64,000 nucleotides of DNA. It comes from Natrinema caseinilyticum. Its GTDB lineage: Archaea; Halobacteriota; Halobacteria; Halobacteriales; Natrialbaceae. The notes under the pieces were generated by a model. That model ran no database searches and was not told the origin of the DNA. It was given only the letters and a program-made list of their open reading frames with translations. A program made the position numbers and the translations under genes. Where the stretch lies: positions 124,001 through 188,000 of the forward strand of contig NZ_CP100446.1 of the NCBI RefSeq assembly GCF_024227435.1, read 5' to 3'. Shown here piece after piece: positions 16,860-25,985 of the stretch (the stretch's first letter is position 1; each line of letters starts with the position of its first letter).

Positions 16860-18104
16860 ATGGTAGAGAATGACACTCGAAATCGGCGGTCAGTCTTGAA
16901 AGTGATCGGTGCAACGGGTGGGGCGATTAGCCTGGCCGGCTGTACGGGAGGCGGTGGGAGCAGCGACGCGTTCACGCTCGGAACGCTCGCGCCACAATCC
17001 GGTGGGTTCTCGGCATCCGGCCCGAGCGTCGTCCAGGGTGACGAACTGGCGGTCAAACACATCAACGAGGACGGCGGCGTCAACGGCGAAGACGTCGAGA
17101 TGATCGTCCGAGACACCGAGACGGACCCGAACGCGGGGGTTCGCGCGGCGCGGGAACTCATTCGTCAGGAGAACGTCGACGCCCTCTCGGGTGCGGTGAG
17201 CAGTTCCGTGGGGATGGCCATCGCCTCGATGGCAAACCAGGAAGAAATTCCGTACATCGGCGGTATCGGATCGGCCGCCATCGTCAACGCCGACTGTGGC
17301 CCGTACGTGTACACGAACAATCCCAGTACGTATATCGTGGCACAGGGGACGATTCCGTACCTCATCAACGAACAGGGGTCCCAGAGCATCTACTGTATCA
17401 CCGCAGACTACACCTGGGGTCAAACGATCCAGAAGACGTACGAGGAGATCATCCCTGCAAACGGCGGTGAAATTGCCGGCACCAGTTTCGCGCCGTTCGG
17501 GGCCAACGACTTCTCGAGCCAGATTTCCAAAGCGATAGACAGCGGTGCTGACACGCTAATGATGACCTTGTGGGGACAGGACCAGGTCAAATGCGTCAAC
17601 CAGATGCTCCAGTTCGGCGCCCGCGAGGAATTCGAGAATATCGCGATGGCCTGGAACAGCATCGCCCTGAACAAATCGATGGACTCGGTCGAGGGCATCT
17701 ACGCCGGCGGCCCCTATTACTGGGGTATCGAATCCGACCAAAACCAGACGTTCGTCGAGTCCTACGAGAGCGAGTACAACGAAAAACCGCCGATGGCCTC
17801 GGGAATGCAGTACGGTTCGACCACGACGCTGCTCAACGCGGCCAACGACGCCGACAGTATCAGCGCCGACGACGTCGCGACGTCGCTCGAGGGCTGGACG
17901 AACGACCCCTACTACAAGGGCGGTAACCAGGAGTTCCGGCCGTGCGACCACCAGAACGTCAGCGACTGGTTCGTCCTGCAGGGGACGGCCGAGAGCGAGC
18001 GAAGCGCCGACGCCGAGTACATGAAGGTCATCCAGCGCCGTGCCGGCGGAGAAGTCGTCCAGGATTGCTCGAGCGCCTGCGAAGCGCTCCCGGCATGGTC
18101 CTAA
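16860..18104 (+). CDS. ABC transporter substrate-binding lipoprotein, branched-chain amino acid/amide (LivK) type
   Basis: 414-aa periplasmic-binding-type protein exported by Tat and lipid-anchored. Twin arginines (NRRSVLKVIGATGG, residues 8-21) are followed by a lipobox LAGC near 24-27 and a glycine/serine spacer. The mature part matches the type-1 binding fold: LGTLAPQSGGFSASG, INEDGGVNGEDVEMIVRDTETDP near 65-87, then a VSSSVGMAI segment. These HAAT-family binders take amino acids but also urea, amides and aromatic or alicyclic acids. Given the catabolic cluster upstream, an acid substrate is plausible. It is first gene of a five-gene operon. Confidence 0.93.
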   Translation: MVENDTRNRRSVLKVIGATGGAISLAGCTGGGGSSDAFTLGTLAPQSGGFSASGPSVVQGDELAVKHINEDGGVNGEDVEMIVRDTETDPNAGVRAARELIRQENVDALSGAVSSSVGMAIASMANQEEIPYIGGIGSAAIVNADCGPYVYTNNPSTYIVAQGTIPYLINEQGSQSIYCITADYTWGQTIQKTYEEIIPANGGEIAGTSFAPFGANDFSSQISKAIDSGADTLMMTLWGQDQVKCVNQMLQFGAREEFENIAMAWNSIALNKSMDSVEGIYAGGPYYWGIESDQNQTFVESYESEYNEKPPMASGMQYGSTTTLLNAANDADSISADDVATSLEGWTNDPYYKGGNQEFRPCDHQNVSDWFVLQGTAESERSADAEYMKVIQRRAGGEVVQDCSSACEALPAWS

Positions 18105-18106
18105 CG

Positions 18107-19015
18107 ATGGTCGCCGACCTGACCACGGCCTCGCACGTGACGATGTTCGTGGACCCCACTGCGGTCCTCAACGGCCTCTCGAGGGCCCTGTTGTTGTTCC
18201 TCATCGCGTCGGGGCTCTCGCTCATCTTCGGATTGATGGGCGTGGTGAATTTCGCCCACGGCGCTTTTTACGCACTCGGGGGGTACCTCGGGGTCTTCGT
18301 TTTCGGATTCTCCGAGAGTTTCCTCGTGGCGTTGTTCATCGCGCCGTTCCTCGTGGCTCTGGTGGGAATCCTTACCGAGTCGACGACCATTCGGCCGCTG
18401 TACGACCGCGACCCAATTTATCAGGTGTTGCTGACGTTCGGCGTGTCCATCATCCTCGACGAGCTCATCAAACTCGTCTGGGGGTCGTCACCGCTGAGCC
18501 TCGGAGCACCGGAGGCCCTGGGCGGCGTCTCGGAGCTCGGATTCATCTCCTATCCCACGTATCGGGTGTTCATCATCGGCTTCGGCCTGTTGATGGCGCT
18601 CGGTCTGTGGTTGTTCATCCAGCGCACCAGGGTGGGCATCATCATCCGAGCCGGAACGCTCGACAGCGAGATGGTGGAGGCGATGGGCATCAACGTACAG
18701 CGTGTGTTTACCGGAATGTTCGGGCTGGGCGTCGGGCTAGCCGCTGTTGGCGGGGTTGTCGCCAGTCCACTGCTGGGCGTGTACCCAACGATGGGCACCG
18801 AGATACTCATCGAAGCGTTCCTGGTGGTCGTACTCGGTGGCCTCGGAAGCGTCCGCGGGGCGCTGCTCGGTGCACTCATCATCGGCATGGCCCAGGGAAT
18901 CGGGGCCTACTACATCAGTAGTTTCGTCGGCTTGTTGTTGTTCGTGATTATGATCGCGGTCTTACTGATCCGACCGTACGGTTTGCTCGGCCACTCGGGC
19001 ATCGCGGAGCACTGA
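18107..19015 (+). CDS. ABC transporter permease, LivH type
   Basis: 302-aa polytopic permease (about eight hydrophobic segments) of the branched-chain amino acid type. It contains SLIFGLMGVVNFAHGAFYALG near 36-56, the family's conserved loop, and RAGTLDSEMVEAMGIN near 185, the cytoplasmic coupling loop. ATG 18107 sits 2 bp after the binding-protein stop. An in-frame ATG at 18095 would overlap it and is possible. It pairs with the LivM-type permease downstream. Confidence 0.93.
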   Translation: MVADLTTASHVTMFVDPTAVLNGLSRALLLFLIASGLSLIFGLMGVVNFAHGAFYALGGYLGVFVFGFSESFLVALFIAPFLVALVGILTESTTIRPLYDRDPIYQVLLTFGVSIILDELIKLVWGSSPLSLGAPEALGGVSELGFISYPTYRVFIIGFGLLMALGLWLFIQRTRVGIIIRAGTLDSEMVEAMGINVQRVFTGMFGLGVGLAAVGGVVASPLLGVYPTMGTEILIEAFLVVVLGGLGSVRGALLGALIIGMAQGIGAYYISSFVGLLLFVIMIAVLLIRPYGLLGHSGIAEH

Positions 19016-19017
19016 CC

Positions 19018-20109
19018 ATGAACGAAGGAAATATCCCACAATCTGTCGCGAAAGATGGTGGCATCGTCGCCGAACTTCGATCGTCGCCGTGGAAACTCGG
19101 CATCGTTGCGGTGCTGATCGCGTTCCCGTTCGTCGTAACCAGCGCGTTCATCGACGCCGGATTCTGGCTCCTGTTCGCCATCGAGGTGTTCGTGTTCGGG
19201 ATCGCCGTGTTGAGTTACGACCTCATGTTCGGTTACACTGGCCTGCTTACGTTCGGCCACGCCCTCTTCTTCGGGGGCGGGGCCTACGGCATCGCCATCA
19301 TGGCACACGTCTACGACCTGACCTACCTCGAGGCGTTTCCCGTCGTCTTGGTTCTCCTGTTCGTCCTAGGCCTGGTCGTCGGCGTCGCCGCGTTGCAACT
19401 GTCTGGCGTGTACTTCGCCATCATCACGCTCGCGTTCGCGCAACTCGCACACGAGCTCATCTTGCAATTCAACGGCATCACCGGCGGCGTCAACGGCATC
19501 TATAGCATTACCATTCCGGACGTGGCCGGGTTCAGTCTCACCGAACCGATCGTCACGTATTACGTGACGCTCGCGGCCTGTTTCGCCGTGTACCTCGCGC
19601 TGCGACGGGTCACCGCCTCACCGTTCGGACGGGTCATTCAGGGCATCCGAGAAAACGAAGAGCGCATCGAGATGCTCGGAATCAACACCTTCCGATACAA
19701 ATTGTCATCGTTCGTGCTCGCCGGTGTCATCGGTGGCTTCGCCGGGATGCTCTACCCGCTTTTCATCACGTTCGTCAGTCCACCGCTCGCCAACTGGACG
19801 ACGACGGGTGACCTCCTGATGATGACGCTCATCGGTGGCTTCGGCACTCTCTGGGGGCCGCTTCTCGGAACCGGCTTCTACGTCCTTCTCGAGACGGTTC
19901 TCAGCGGCGTCATCGAACAGTGGCGCCTGTTGATGGGAGTCATCTTCGTCCTGTTCGTCCTGTTCTTACCGTCGGGGATCGCCGGACTGCTTCAGGGCGA
20001 GCTGTCCACCGCCGCAGCGCAGCTTCGAACTATGATACCGGGCGGATCCGACGACGCATCGTTAGATATGGAACGAAACCTGAATCCGGAGGAAGAGGAA
20101 CATGAGTGA
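19018..20109 (+). CDS. ABC transporter permease, LivM type
   Basis: 363-aa permease with about ten membrane segments. It carries the LivM hallmark YDLMFGYTGLLTFGHALFFG near 64-83 and the coupling loop GRVIQGIRENEERIEMLGIN near 204-223. Its N-terminal 25 residues are cytoplasmic and its tail is acidic. It starts 2 bp after LivH and overlaps the LivG start by 8 bp, so translation is probably coupled. Confidence 0.93.
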   Translation: MNEGNIPQSVAKDGGIVAELRSSPWKLGIVAVLIAFPFVVTSAFIDAGFWLLFAIEVFVFGIAVLSYDLMFGYTGLLTFGHALFFGGGAYGIAIMAHVYDLTYLEAFPVVLVLLFVLGLVVGVAALQLSGVYFAIITLAFAQLAHELILQFNGITGGVNGIYSITIPDVAGFSLTEPIVTYYVTLAACFAVYLALRRVTASPFGRVIQGIRENEERIEMLGINTFRYKLSSFVLAGVIGGFAGMLYPLFITFVSPPLANWTTTGDLLMMTLIGGFGTLWGPLLGTGFYVLLETVLSGVIEQWRLLMGVIFVLFVLFLPSGIAGLLQGELSTAAAQLRTMIPGGSDDASLDMERNLNPEEEEHE

Positions 20110-20878
20110 GACGGTACTCGCTTGCGAGAACGTTACGAAAGAGTTCGGCGCGATCGTCGCGTCCGACCGGGTCACCTTCGAAATTCCCGAAGGGCATACG
20201 AAAGGGCTTATCGGCCCCAACGGCGCCGGGAAGACGACACTGCTCAACTGCATCAGTGGTGTATACGACGTCACCGACGGAAAAGTCCGGTTCAACGGAG
20301 AAAACGTCACCAACGTTTCGCCCGACGAAATGGCCCGTCGGGGGCTCGCACGTACCTTCCAGATAACGAACTTGTTCGATGGATTCTCCGTCTTCGAGAA
20401 CCTCCGATTAGCCGGTCAGATCGCCTCTGGAGGCAATTTCAACGCCTGGAATCGGTACACTGCTTTCGACGATCCCATCGAGCGTGCCTCGGAGGTAATC
20501 GACGAGATCGGCCTCTCCGAGAAAGCCGACGCTTCCGTTCACGACCTGTCCCACGGCGAGAAACGACAGGTCGAGTTCGGCATGGTGATGGTCGTCGACC
20601 CCAATCTCATCCTGCTGGACGAACCGAGCGCCGGGATGGCGAGAGACGAGATCGGAACGATCACCGACCTCATCAAGGACCTGAAAGACGAGTACGCGAT
20701 GATTCTGGTCGAACACAATCTCGATATGGTCATGGATCTCTCCGATTCGATCATGGTACTCGACAACGGACAGCTCATAGCGGACGACCGACCGGCCGAG
20801 ATCCGAGAAGACAAACGCGTCCGTGAGGCGTATCTCGGCACGGAAGCTGACGCAGCCGAACTCGGAGGGTCACGATGA
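20102..20878 (+). CDS. ABC transporter ATP-binding protein, LivG type
   Basis: 258-aa ATPase. Walker A GPNGAGKTTL is near 38-47, a Q-loop region ARTFQITNLFDGFSVFENL near 84-102 (the LivG pattern), the signature LSHGEKRQVEFGM near 147 and Walker B NLILLDEPSAGMA near 165-177. The switch His is in VEHNLDMV near 203. The signature uses LSHGE, a common LivG variant of LSGGQ. It energises the LivHM pore together with LivF. Confidence 0.94.
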   Translation: MSETVLACENVTKEFGAIVASDRVTFEIPEGHTKGLIGPNGAGKTTLLNCISGVYDVTDGKVRFNGENVTNVSPDEMARRGLARTFQITNLFDGFSVFENLRLAGQIASGGNFNAWNRYTAFDDPIERASEVIDEIGLSEKADASVHDLSHGEKRQVEFGMVMVVDPNLILLDEPSAGMARDEIGTITDLIKDLKDEYAMILVEHNLDMVMDLSDSIMVLDNGQLIADDRPAEIREDKRVREAYLGTEADAAELGGSR

Positions 20879-21585
20879 CGGCTCCGCTGCTCGAACTCGA
20901 CAGGATCAACACGGCATACGGAGACAGCCACGTCCTCCACGACGTGTCGCTGTCGGTCGACGACGACGAGGTTGTCGCCCTCCTCGGCCGCAACGGTGCG
21001 GGGAAGACGACGACGTTACGCTCTATCATCGGCATCCAGCGGCCGTTCAGCGGTGCCGTGCAGTTCCGCGGCGAGGACATCACCGACGAGGAGACCTACG
21101 ATACGGCCGGTCGAGGCATCAAGTACGTCCCCGAAGAGCGTCGAGTGTTCGATACGCTAACCGTCGAGGAACATATTCGGATGGCTGTCCAATCCGATTT
21201 CCGCTCGTTTGCGGAGGAACGCGAACGCGTTTTCGGCGTCTTCCCGGAATTGGAGGAATTCAGCGACACGCAGGCACGCAACCTCAGTGGTGGCCAACAA
21301 CAGATGTTGGCTATCGCACGGGCGCTCATCGGCCCAACGGAGTTGCTGATGCTCGACGAACCGTTCGAAGGGCTTGCACCGAAGATTATACAGACCATCC
21401 AGGAGACCATCATGGAACTCAAAGAGAACAACACCATCCTGATGGTCGAACAGAATTTCCCGATGGCTCGCGTCGTTGCTGACCGCTACTACATACTCGA
21501 CCATGGAAGCGTCGTCAGTAGCGGTCCGATCGAGAAACTCGACGAGAACGACCAACTGAAAGAGAAATACCTCGGCGTGACCTGA
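20875..21585 (+). CDS. ABC transporter ATP-binding protein, LivF type
   Basis: 236-aa ATPase with Walker A GRNGAGKTTT near 37-46, YVPEERRVFDTLTVEEHIRM near 83-102 (LivF type), signature NLSGGQQQMLAIARAL near 138 and Walker B LLMLDEPFEGLAP near 158-170. ATG overlaps the LivG stop by 4 bp (ATGA). It is the last gene of the importer operon. Confidence 0.94.
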   Translation: MTAPLLELDRINTAYGDSHVLHDVSLSVDDDEVVALLGRNGAGKTTTLRSIIGIQRPFSGAVQFRGEDITDEETYDTAGRGIKYVPEERRVFDTLTVEEHIRMAVQSDFRSFAEERERVFGVFPELEEFSDTQARNLSGGQQQMLAIARALIGPTELLMLDEPFEGLAPKIIQTIQETIMELKENNTILMVEQNFPMARVVADRYYILDHGSVVSSGPIEKLDENDQLKEKYLGVT

Positions 21586-22312
21586 CGGTTTCGGTCACGG
21601 ACGGGGACCGGCCGTCCGGCGACCGGGCCGTTGGACGTCTATTACGGTCCCTGTCGCTGGTGCGTTCTCCCTGTCGCTGGTGCGTTCTTCCTTTCGCTGA
21701 TACTCTCACTCTCGTGTGGATGTTTCAATGCATCGGCGTATCGTCTCGCTCGCACACTACGCCAATCGAGACAGAACCGGTCCCAGCACAGCGCTTCCGA
21801 TGAGACCCCGAGCATGAGGACTGCGGCAAATTCACACGTTTAGACTGCTCCAGTGGATGAAAGGGAAGATCGTCCCGTCGTGTTCGGCAGACAAATCGGC
21901 CTCACTGCGAGTCCCCTCGAGAAAAACATCAGCGACAGGAACACGATACACGAGGCCGAGCGAATGACTACGATGGGGTCGTCGACAACGCCACGATACA
22001 ATTACGAGCGCCACGTTCCCGAACACCGCACCCTATTTCGAATACGTCGTCACCACCTACAGGGCGAGTACTGCGCCGGGCCCTCCGCTAGGTCAGAGTC
22101 AGAACGATCGTACGGAGACGGGCTGAAATCCTTCGACCTGGAACAGGCTGAAGATTATCGATCATGGTCGACTCTCGACTGGAATCCGGAGAACCCGCTG
22201 GGGTGTACACAAGAGCGGGATCACTATCAGAAGTGAAGAAGGTTCGTCGAGGTTGATCCGTTTCTGCTTTCAGAATGGAGGCAACGCCAGGATTCGAGAT
22301 TGAGAAATGGAT
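21586..22312. other. Intergenic region between importer operon and origin repeats
   Basis: About 725 bp without a recognisable gene. It contains a 20-bp tandem duplication (tccctgtcgctggtgcgttc at 21648-21667 and 21668-21687) just after the operon. The longest open frame, rightward from 21853, encodes no known motif and has mixed codon use. I see no promoter or RNA gene that I can support. Confidence 0.5.
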
Positions 22313-22332
22313 ACACTTCGATAGAGGGGTGT
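22313..22332 (+). repeat. Origin recognition box (ORB) copy
   Basis: Matches the local consensus acac(t/a)tcgatagaggggtgt exactly. It lies downstream of the orc1/cdc6 gene. Confidence 0.75.
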
Positions 22333-22355
22333 CATTGTTCTCAGTATTTGAAAAA

Positions 22356-22377
22356 ACACATCGATAGAGGGGGGTGT
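22356..22377 (+). repeat. ORB copy with extended G-run
   Basis: acacatcgatagagg followed by a six-G-rich stretch and tgt. It is 24 bp after the previous box, in the same orientation. Confidence 0.75.
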
Positions 22378-22468
22378 TCGTATCGAATCGCACTCGAGAC
22401 GGCGGTGAGAAATCACAACCCGGCGGTCAGTACCAGAACGTAATTACCGACGGCTATCCGACCCGAGC

Positions 22469-22488
22469 ACACTTCGATAGAGGTGTGT
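22469..22488 (+). repeat. ORB copy adjoining the 23-bp array
   Basis: acacttcgatagaggtgtgt. Its 3' end runs directly into the 23-bp tandem array, which begins with the same gtgtgtga string. Confidence 0.75.
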
Positions 22489-22490
22489 GA

Positions 22491-22628
22491 TGGATCAGTT
22501 GGAGGGTGTGTGATGGATCAGTTGGAGGGTGTGTGATGGATCAGTTGGAGGGTGTGTGATGGATCAGTTGGAGGGTGTGTGATGGATCAGTTGGAGGGTG
22601 TGTGATGGATCAGTTGGAGGGTGTGATG
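22491..22628 (+). repeat. 23-bp tandem repeat array (six copies)
   Basis: The unit tggatcagttggagggtgtg plus tga occurs at 22491, 22514, 22537, 22560, 22583 and 22606, nearly perfect. It is followed by degenerate copies to about 22650. There are no spacers, so it is not CRISPR. Its position between ORBs, downstream of the initiator gene, suggests iteron-like or slippage-derived DNA at the origin. Confidence 0.92.
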
Positions 22629-22852
22629 GGTCCGTTCGAGGGTGTCTGATGACCACCCGCCATCTCCCACAACCATATCTGATGGTCGATATCTGAGACG
22701 ACGGTGTGATCGACTCGGGAATCACTGGTGTGGAGTCCATCGGGTCGGAGACGAAAGGCTGATCGAATTGTTTCAGTCAGACCACCATTCGGCTGTGTCT
22801 GAGCCGCTATTCGTCTCGAACGGGGCCTGAACGGAAGACGTCGACCTGGCGT

Positions 22853-22870
22853 ACACTTCGATAGCAGTGA
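22853..22870 (+). repeat. Degenerate ORB
   Basis: acacttcgatagcagtga keeps the left half of the box but has lost the G-run. It lies 68 bp beyond the stop of orc1/cdc6. Confidence 0.5.
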
Positions 22871-22937
22871 GTCGTCGACGCACGAAGATGGGTACTGATT
22901 GTCGAGGCGACTGCCACGGAATTTGACTCCGATCGGC

Positions 22938-24395
22938 TTAGGTTTCGTCCCTAATCTGTGCTTTTACCACACTCGAAACCTCACTCGGAGAGACGACATC
23001 GATACGCGAATCCTCGCGCAGCGTTTCGAGGATTGTCTCAGGTCGTTCGCCGAACTGGAACTCGAGGAACATCCCGGAACTCGGCCCGTGGCTCCGACGC
23101 TCGAAATCGACCAGCGAGTACGTCGTCATCTCCTTCATCTTGTTTACGTACGTCTCCTGGTGATACTGCTCGGCGTCGATCGCGTCAGTGAGGAACTGGT
23201 AGACACGATACCCGGTCGTACTGCGAGCAGCTTCGTCGTCCGTCTCGGCCGCGACGGCAGCAGTCGCATAGAGACACAGTTTCTTCTGTGTGCTGATACC
23301 GCGAACGACCTCGAGGACACGGTTCTTCTCGACTTTGTCCTGTGCCTGACGGACGTGGACCTCGCGCACGTTATCGTCCCCTTCCCGTTCTGCGAGTTCG
23401 CCTGCGACGCGCATGAGATCGATCGCTTTCCGCGCATCACCGTGTGTTTGGGCCGCAAATGCAGCTGCCAAGGGGATGACATCGTCGTCGAGAACGTTTT
23501 CGTAGAACGCGTCCTGGCGCCGGCGGAGAATCGACTGTAGCTGATTGGCGTCGTAATCGTCGAAGTGAACGTCTTCCGGCGTGAACGAACTCAGAGCACG
23601 GCTTCCCACGGATTCCATCATTTTCGTATCGTTGGAGATCGCAACGACGGATATGTGAGCGGTGAGTTCGTTATTGGCACCAGCTCGCGATAGTTGATAG
23701 AGAAGCCGAGAGAACGCCGGCTCTTGCTTGTCTCGGCGGCCAACGAGCATATCGAGTTCGTCGAGGACGAAGACCGCAGAATCGAAATTTTCGTTGACGA
23801 TACGATAGAGTTCGTCCCACTTTTCCTTCGTTGCGACGCCGTGTTTCGGAACCTCTACTTCGACGTGCGCCTCGTCGGCAGCACAATTTGCCAGTTCGTA
23901 GACAGCGACTCCAAGAGTATCAAGGTCCTGGCAATTTACTTCGATTGTCCCAAATCGAATATCTCGTGTTTCGCAGATCTCACTGATATTCTTACAGACA
24001 GCTTTAGTGATGAGCGATTTTCCGGTCCCCGACGGACCGTAGAGAAAGAGATTCGGCGGCCGATTGTCACCGAGTGCAACTCGAAGCATTTTGGTCACTT
24101 CCTGGAGTTGTCTGTCCCGACCGACGATTCTATCCTCTTCGACGATATGATTCGGATCGAGCAGCGATCGGTCGCGAATGAGCCCCTCTTGTTGATCGAA
24201 CTCCAATAACATATCCTCGATCGATTGCGAATCATCGGCCGCTTCCGATTCGTTCGAGGCGGCCGCTTCCGATTCGTTCGTGGAGAAAGATTCCAGCCCC
24301 TCTGAGGAGTCCGAGGAGGGAGTGCTGCCTTCGGACGGCCCGTCCTTCGATTTCCTCGTTCCCTCTCGAGGATCGTCGAAGTCGTCTGTACCCAT
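22938..24395 (-). CDS. Orc1/Cdc6-type replication initiator
   Basis: 485-aa origin-binding AAA+ ATPase. An acidic, Ser/Glu-rich N terminus (about 1-65) precedes the AAA+ core with the ORB-contacting ISM region. Walker A is GPSGTGKS near 118-125 and Walker B is VFVLDELD near 212-219. The sensor-1 segment VVAISND is near 248, followed by HGDARKAIDLMRVAG (sensor 2, near 314). A C-terminal winged helix (about 390-485) binds ORB DNA. ATG 24395 (MGTDDFDD) is preferred, with in-frame ATGs at 24407 and 24422 possible. Repeats on both sides with the local box consensus mark this as the initiator's own origin. Several haloarchaeal replicons each carry such a pair. Confidence 0.95.
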   Translation of the reverse strand: MGTDDFDDPREGTRKSKDGPSEGSTPSSDSSEGLESFSTNESEAAASNESEAADDSQSIEDMLLEFDQQEGLIRDRSLLDPNHIVEEDRIVGRDRQLQEVTKMLRVALGDNRPPNLFLYGPSGTGKSLITKAVCKNISEICETRDIRFGTIEVNCQDLDTLGVAVYELANCAADEAHVEVEVPKHGVATKEKWDELYRIVNENFDSAVFVLDELDMLVGRRDKQEPAFSRLLYQLSRAGANNELTAHISVVAISNDTKMMESVGSRALSSFTPEDVHFDDYDANQLQSILRRRQDAFYENVLDDDVIPLAAAFAAQTHGDARKAIDLMRVAGELAEREGDDNVREVHVRQAQDKVEKNRVLEVVRGISTQKKLCLYATAAVAAETDDEAARSTTGYRVYQFLTDAIDAEQYHQETYVNKMKEMTTYSLVDFERRSHGPSSGMFLEFQFGERPETILETLREDSRIDVVSPSEVSSVVKAQIRDET

Positions 24396-24432
24396 ACAAA
24401 GGTCCATACAGGGCGGAACCAAAAGTGTTCCC

Positions 24433-24449
24433 CACCTCTATCGATGTGT
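24433..24449 (-). repeat. ORB copy (inverted), next to orc1/cdc6 start
   Basis: cacctctatcgatgtgt, the reverse complement of the box with a shortened G-run. It lies 38 bp before the chosen ATG, so initiator binding could autoregulate the gene. Confidence 0.7.
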
Positions 24450-24619
24450 GTTTCACCGAGTGAGACTGCTAATAGACGAAATTCGGTCGATCGGATCGAT
24501 AGATCGTCGAAGCGACGAGTTGATGAAACGTCTGCGGAAATACTGGCTACTCGAGGGACTTGCAGCCTACGCACGGGAAATTAACTGCGCGTGTGATGGG
24601 CGAATACGTGGAGGGACAG

Positions 24620-24639
24620 ACACCCCTCTATCGATGTGT
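24620..24639 (-). repeat. ORB copy (inverted)
   Basis: acacccctctatcgatgtgt is an exact inverted box. A half box, tatcgaagtgt, follows at 24649-24659. Confidence 0.78.
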
Positions 24640-24903
24640 TTCGGTCCGTATCGAAGTGTCCGTTCGACTGGGTAGGAGAGAACCAGTCGAAGATGGAGAA
24701 AAATAAACTTGGATGATTCAGAACAAAATGGGCCTGGGGACGATTATCCTACAGAAAATGAAAGAAAAGGCTGGTGTATCAGTGAATATCTACAGTATTT
24801 CTACACATCTTCGGACGAGGTCTATAGAGATATACGACCGATGAAAGACGTACAATATGACGCTACCGAAACGATAAATACGTATAGATTAGGAACACAT
24901 CGA

Positions 24904-24924
24904 ACACTTCGATAGAGGGGTGTG
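24904..24924 (+). repeat. ORB copy on the far side of the AT-rich element
   Basis: acacttcgatagaggggtgt followed by g. It is a full box, opposite in orientation to 24433 and 24620. A partial box (acacatcga) directly precedes it. Confidence 0.78.
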
Positions 24925-25122
24925 GGTGTTCTATCTAGTCTAGCTAGATGAAAAGAAGAAGAAAGAAACGTGATGGATCTCTTTTCGTCGGCATCTCTTC
25001 AAGAGATATCTAAATTCTCCAATACAGCTGTGGAATAATGGACGAATGTTGAATTTCTGGCTTTGGCTGGGTATTCCCTGCAATCTCGTCGTGCTCATCG
25101 ACCCCCCCACCTCCCTGCGGAA

Positions 25123-25143
25123 ACACATCGATAGAGGGGTGTG
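25123..25143 (+). repeat. ORB copy
   Basis: acacatcgatagaggggtgt followed by g. It is a full match to the box consensus. Confidence 0.78.
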
Positions 25144-25310
25144 GGTGTCCTCGAGAAACTCATACTCTGTCTCCATATGGTCGATGCGGTAGGTTGTTCT
25201 CACCGTTGTTCTTCCGACCAGTTGTACCGGCTCGACGCATTTCGATCGGTGATCCATCTGGATCCGATAAACCGACAAACGCTTCGGTAGGATCTACGTC
25301 GTTACGACAA

Positions 25311-25330
25311 ACACTTCGATAGAGGTGTGT
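25311..25330 (+). repeat. ORB copy
   Basis: acacttcgatagaggtgtgt, the same variant as at 22469. It is the outermost box on this side. Confidence 0.75.
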
Positions 25331-25985
25331 CCTAGTACAATCACCGTTCCGGGGATCTTGTCGCCGTTTCTCCCGAAATTCGAACGAGAACAAGACGTTC
25401 CGCTAAGGGGTCTGGAGTTCTCGAACTGGCGTGACGGCGAACGTATCTGGCTCGCTGGCTGACGCGTCACGCTCCGTCGTCGGGGATGCCGATCCTGTGA
25501 GTTGGGCGACGAACTCGACTCGAACTGTCTATTGAGGGGCGGTGGTCTTGTGCCAGCCCAGCCGGTCGTCGAAGCGCTGTTTCTGGAACTGGTTGCCGAC
25601 ATCGTCACCGGCATCATACTAGCTGTGCTTCTTTCTCCTCATCTACTGTGAGATGAATACGGCTCCCACGTCTCCGTGCGTCAGCTCGACGAGGGCACAC
25701 TCCACGAGCGGGATGACCGACGCATGATCTCGGTCGGTCGGAATACTCAGATCGAAGCCCGTCCGCGGGGCCTCACTGCAGGATTGTTCGTCTCTCGATG
25801 CATCCTTTGCGTCTCGGTAGTCCGTTCCGAAGCTATATTCTGGAGACCGCGCGTGATGCGTTCCTCTACACCCTTACGAAAATAATTCTCCGGGTGACGA
25901 CGACTACCACTCGGTCTGAGAAAGCCGGCGGCCTTGGCACACTCTACACACTCCGTGAGTTGGCTTCGGATATCAGCTACGTGCT
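25331..25985 (-). other. Gene-poor flank of the origin with possible coding remnants
   Basis: No intact gene is recognised. Leftward, a frame ending at 25643 encodes PLVECALVELTHGDVGAVF, resembling FVECVLVELTHADVGAEY at about 39,165-39,220 on the plus strand. A second leftward stretch (about 25,800-25,970) has coding-like composition. Neither has a start codon or full domain, so I treat them as decayed fragments of an unidentified haloarchaeal family. Confidence 0.3.

Larger units (their letters stand above)
24396..25330. other. Replication origin (oriC-like) with inverted ORBs around an AT-rich element
   Basis: Upstream of orc1/cdc6, boxes at 24433 and 24620 (plus a half box at 24649) point one way, and boxes at 24904, 25123 and 25311 point the other. 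Between them, 24690-24900 is AT-rich for this genome (for example gaaaaataaacttgg and ggaaatgaaag-like runs) and is the natural unwinding element. This inverted-box/AT-rich/initiator-gene layout is the known haloarchaeal origin architecture. A 68-codon TTG-started frame at 24709-24915 reads into a box and is probably not a gene. Confidence 0.85.

Noticed and set aside
22491-22628. CRISPR array
   Set aside because: The 23-bp units are contiguous with no spacers. It lies in the replication origin.
24709-24915. 68-aa protein in the AT-rich origin element
   Set aside because: TTG start, reads into an ORB box, no known domain. AT-rich origin DNA easily stays open.
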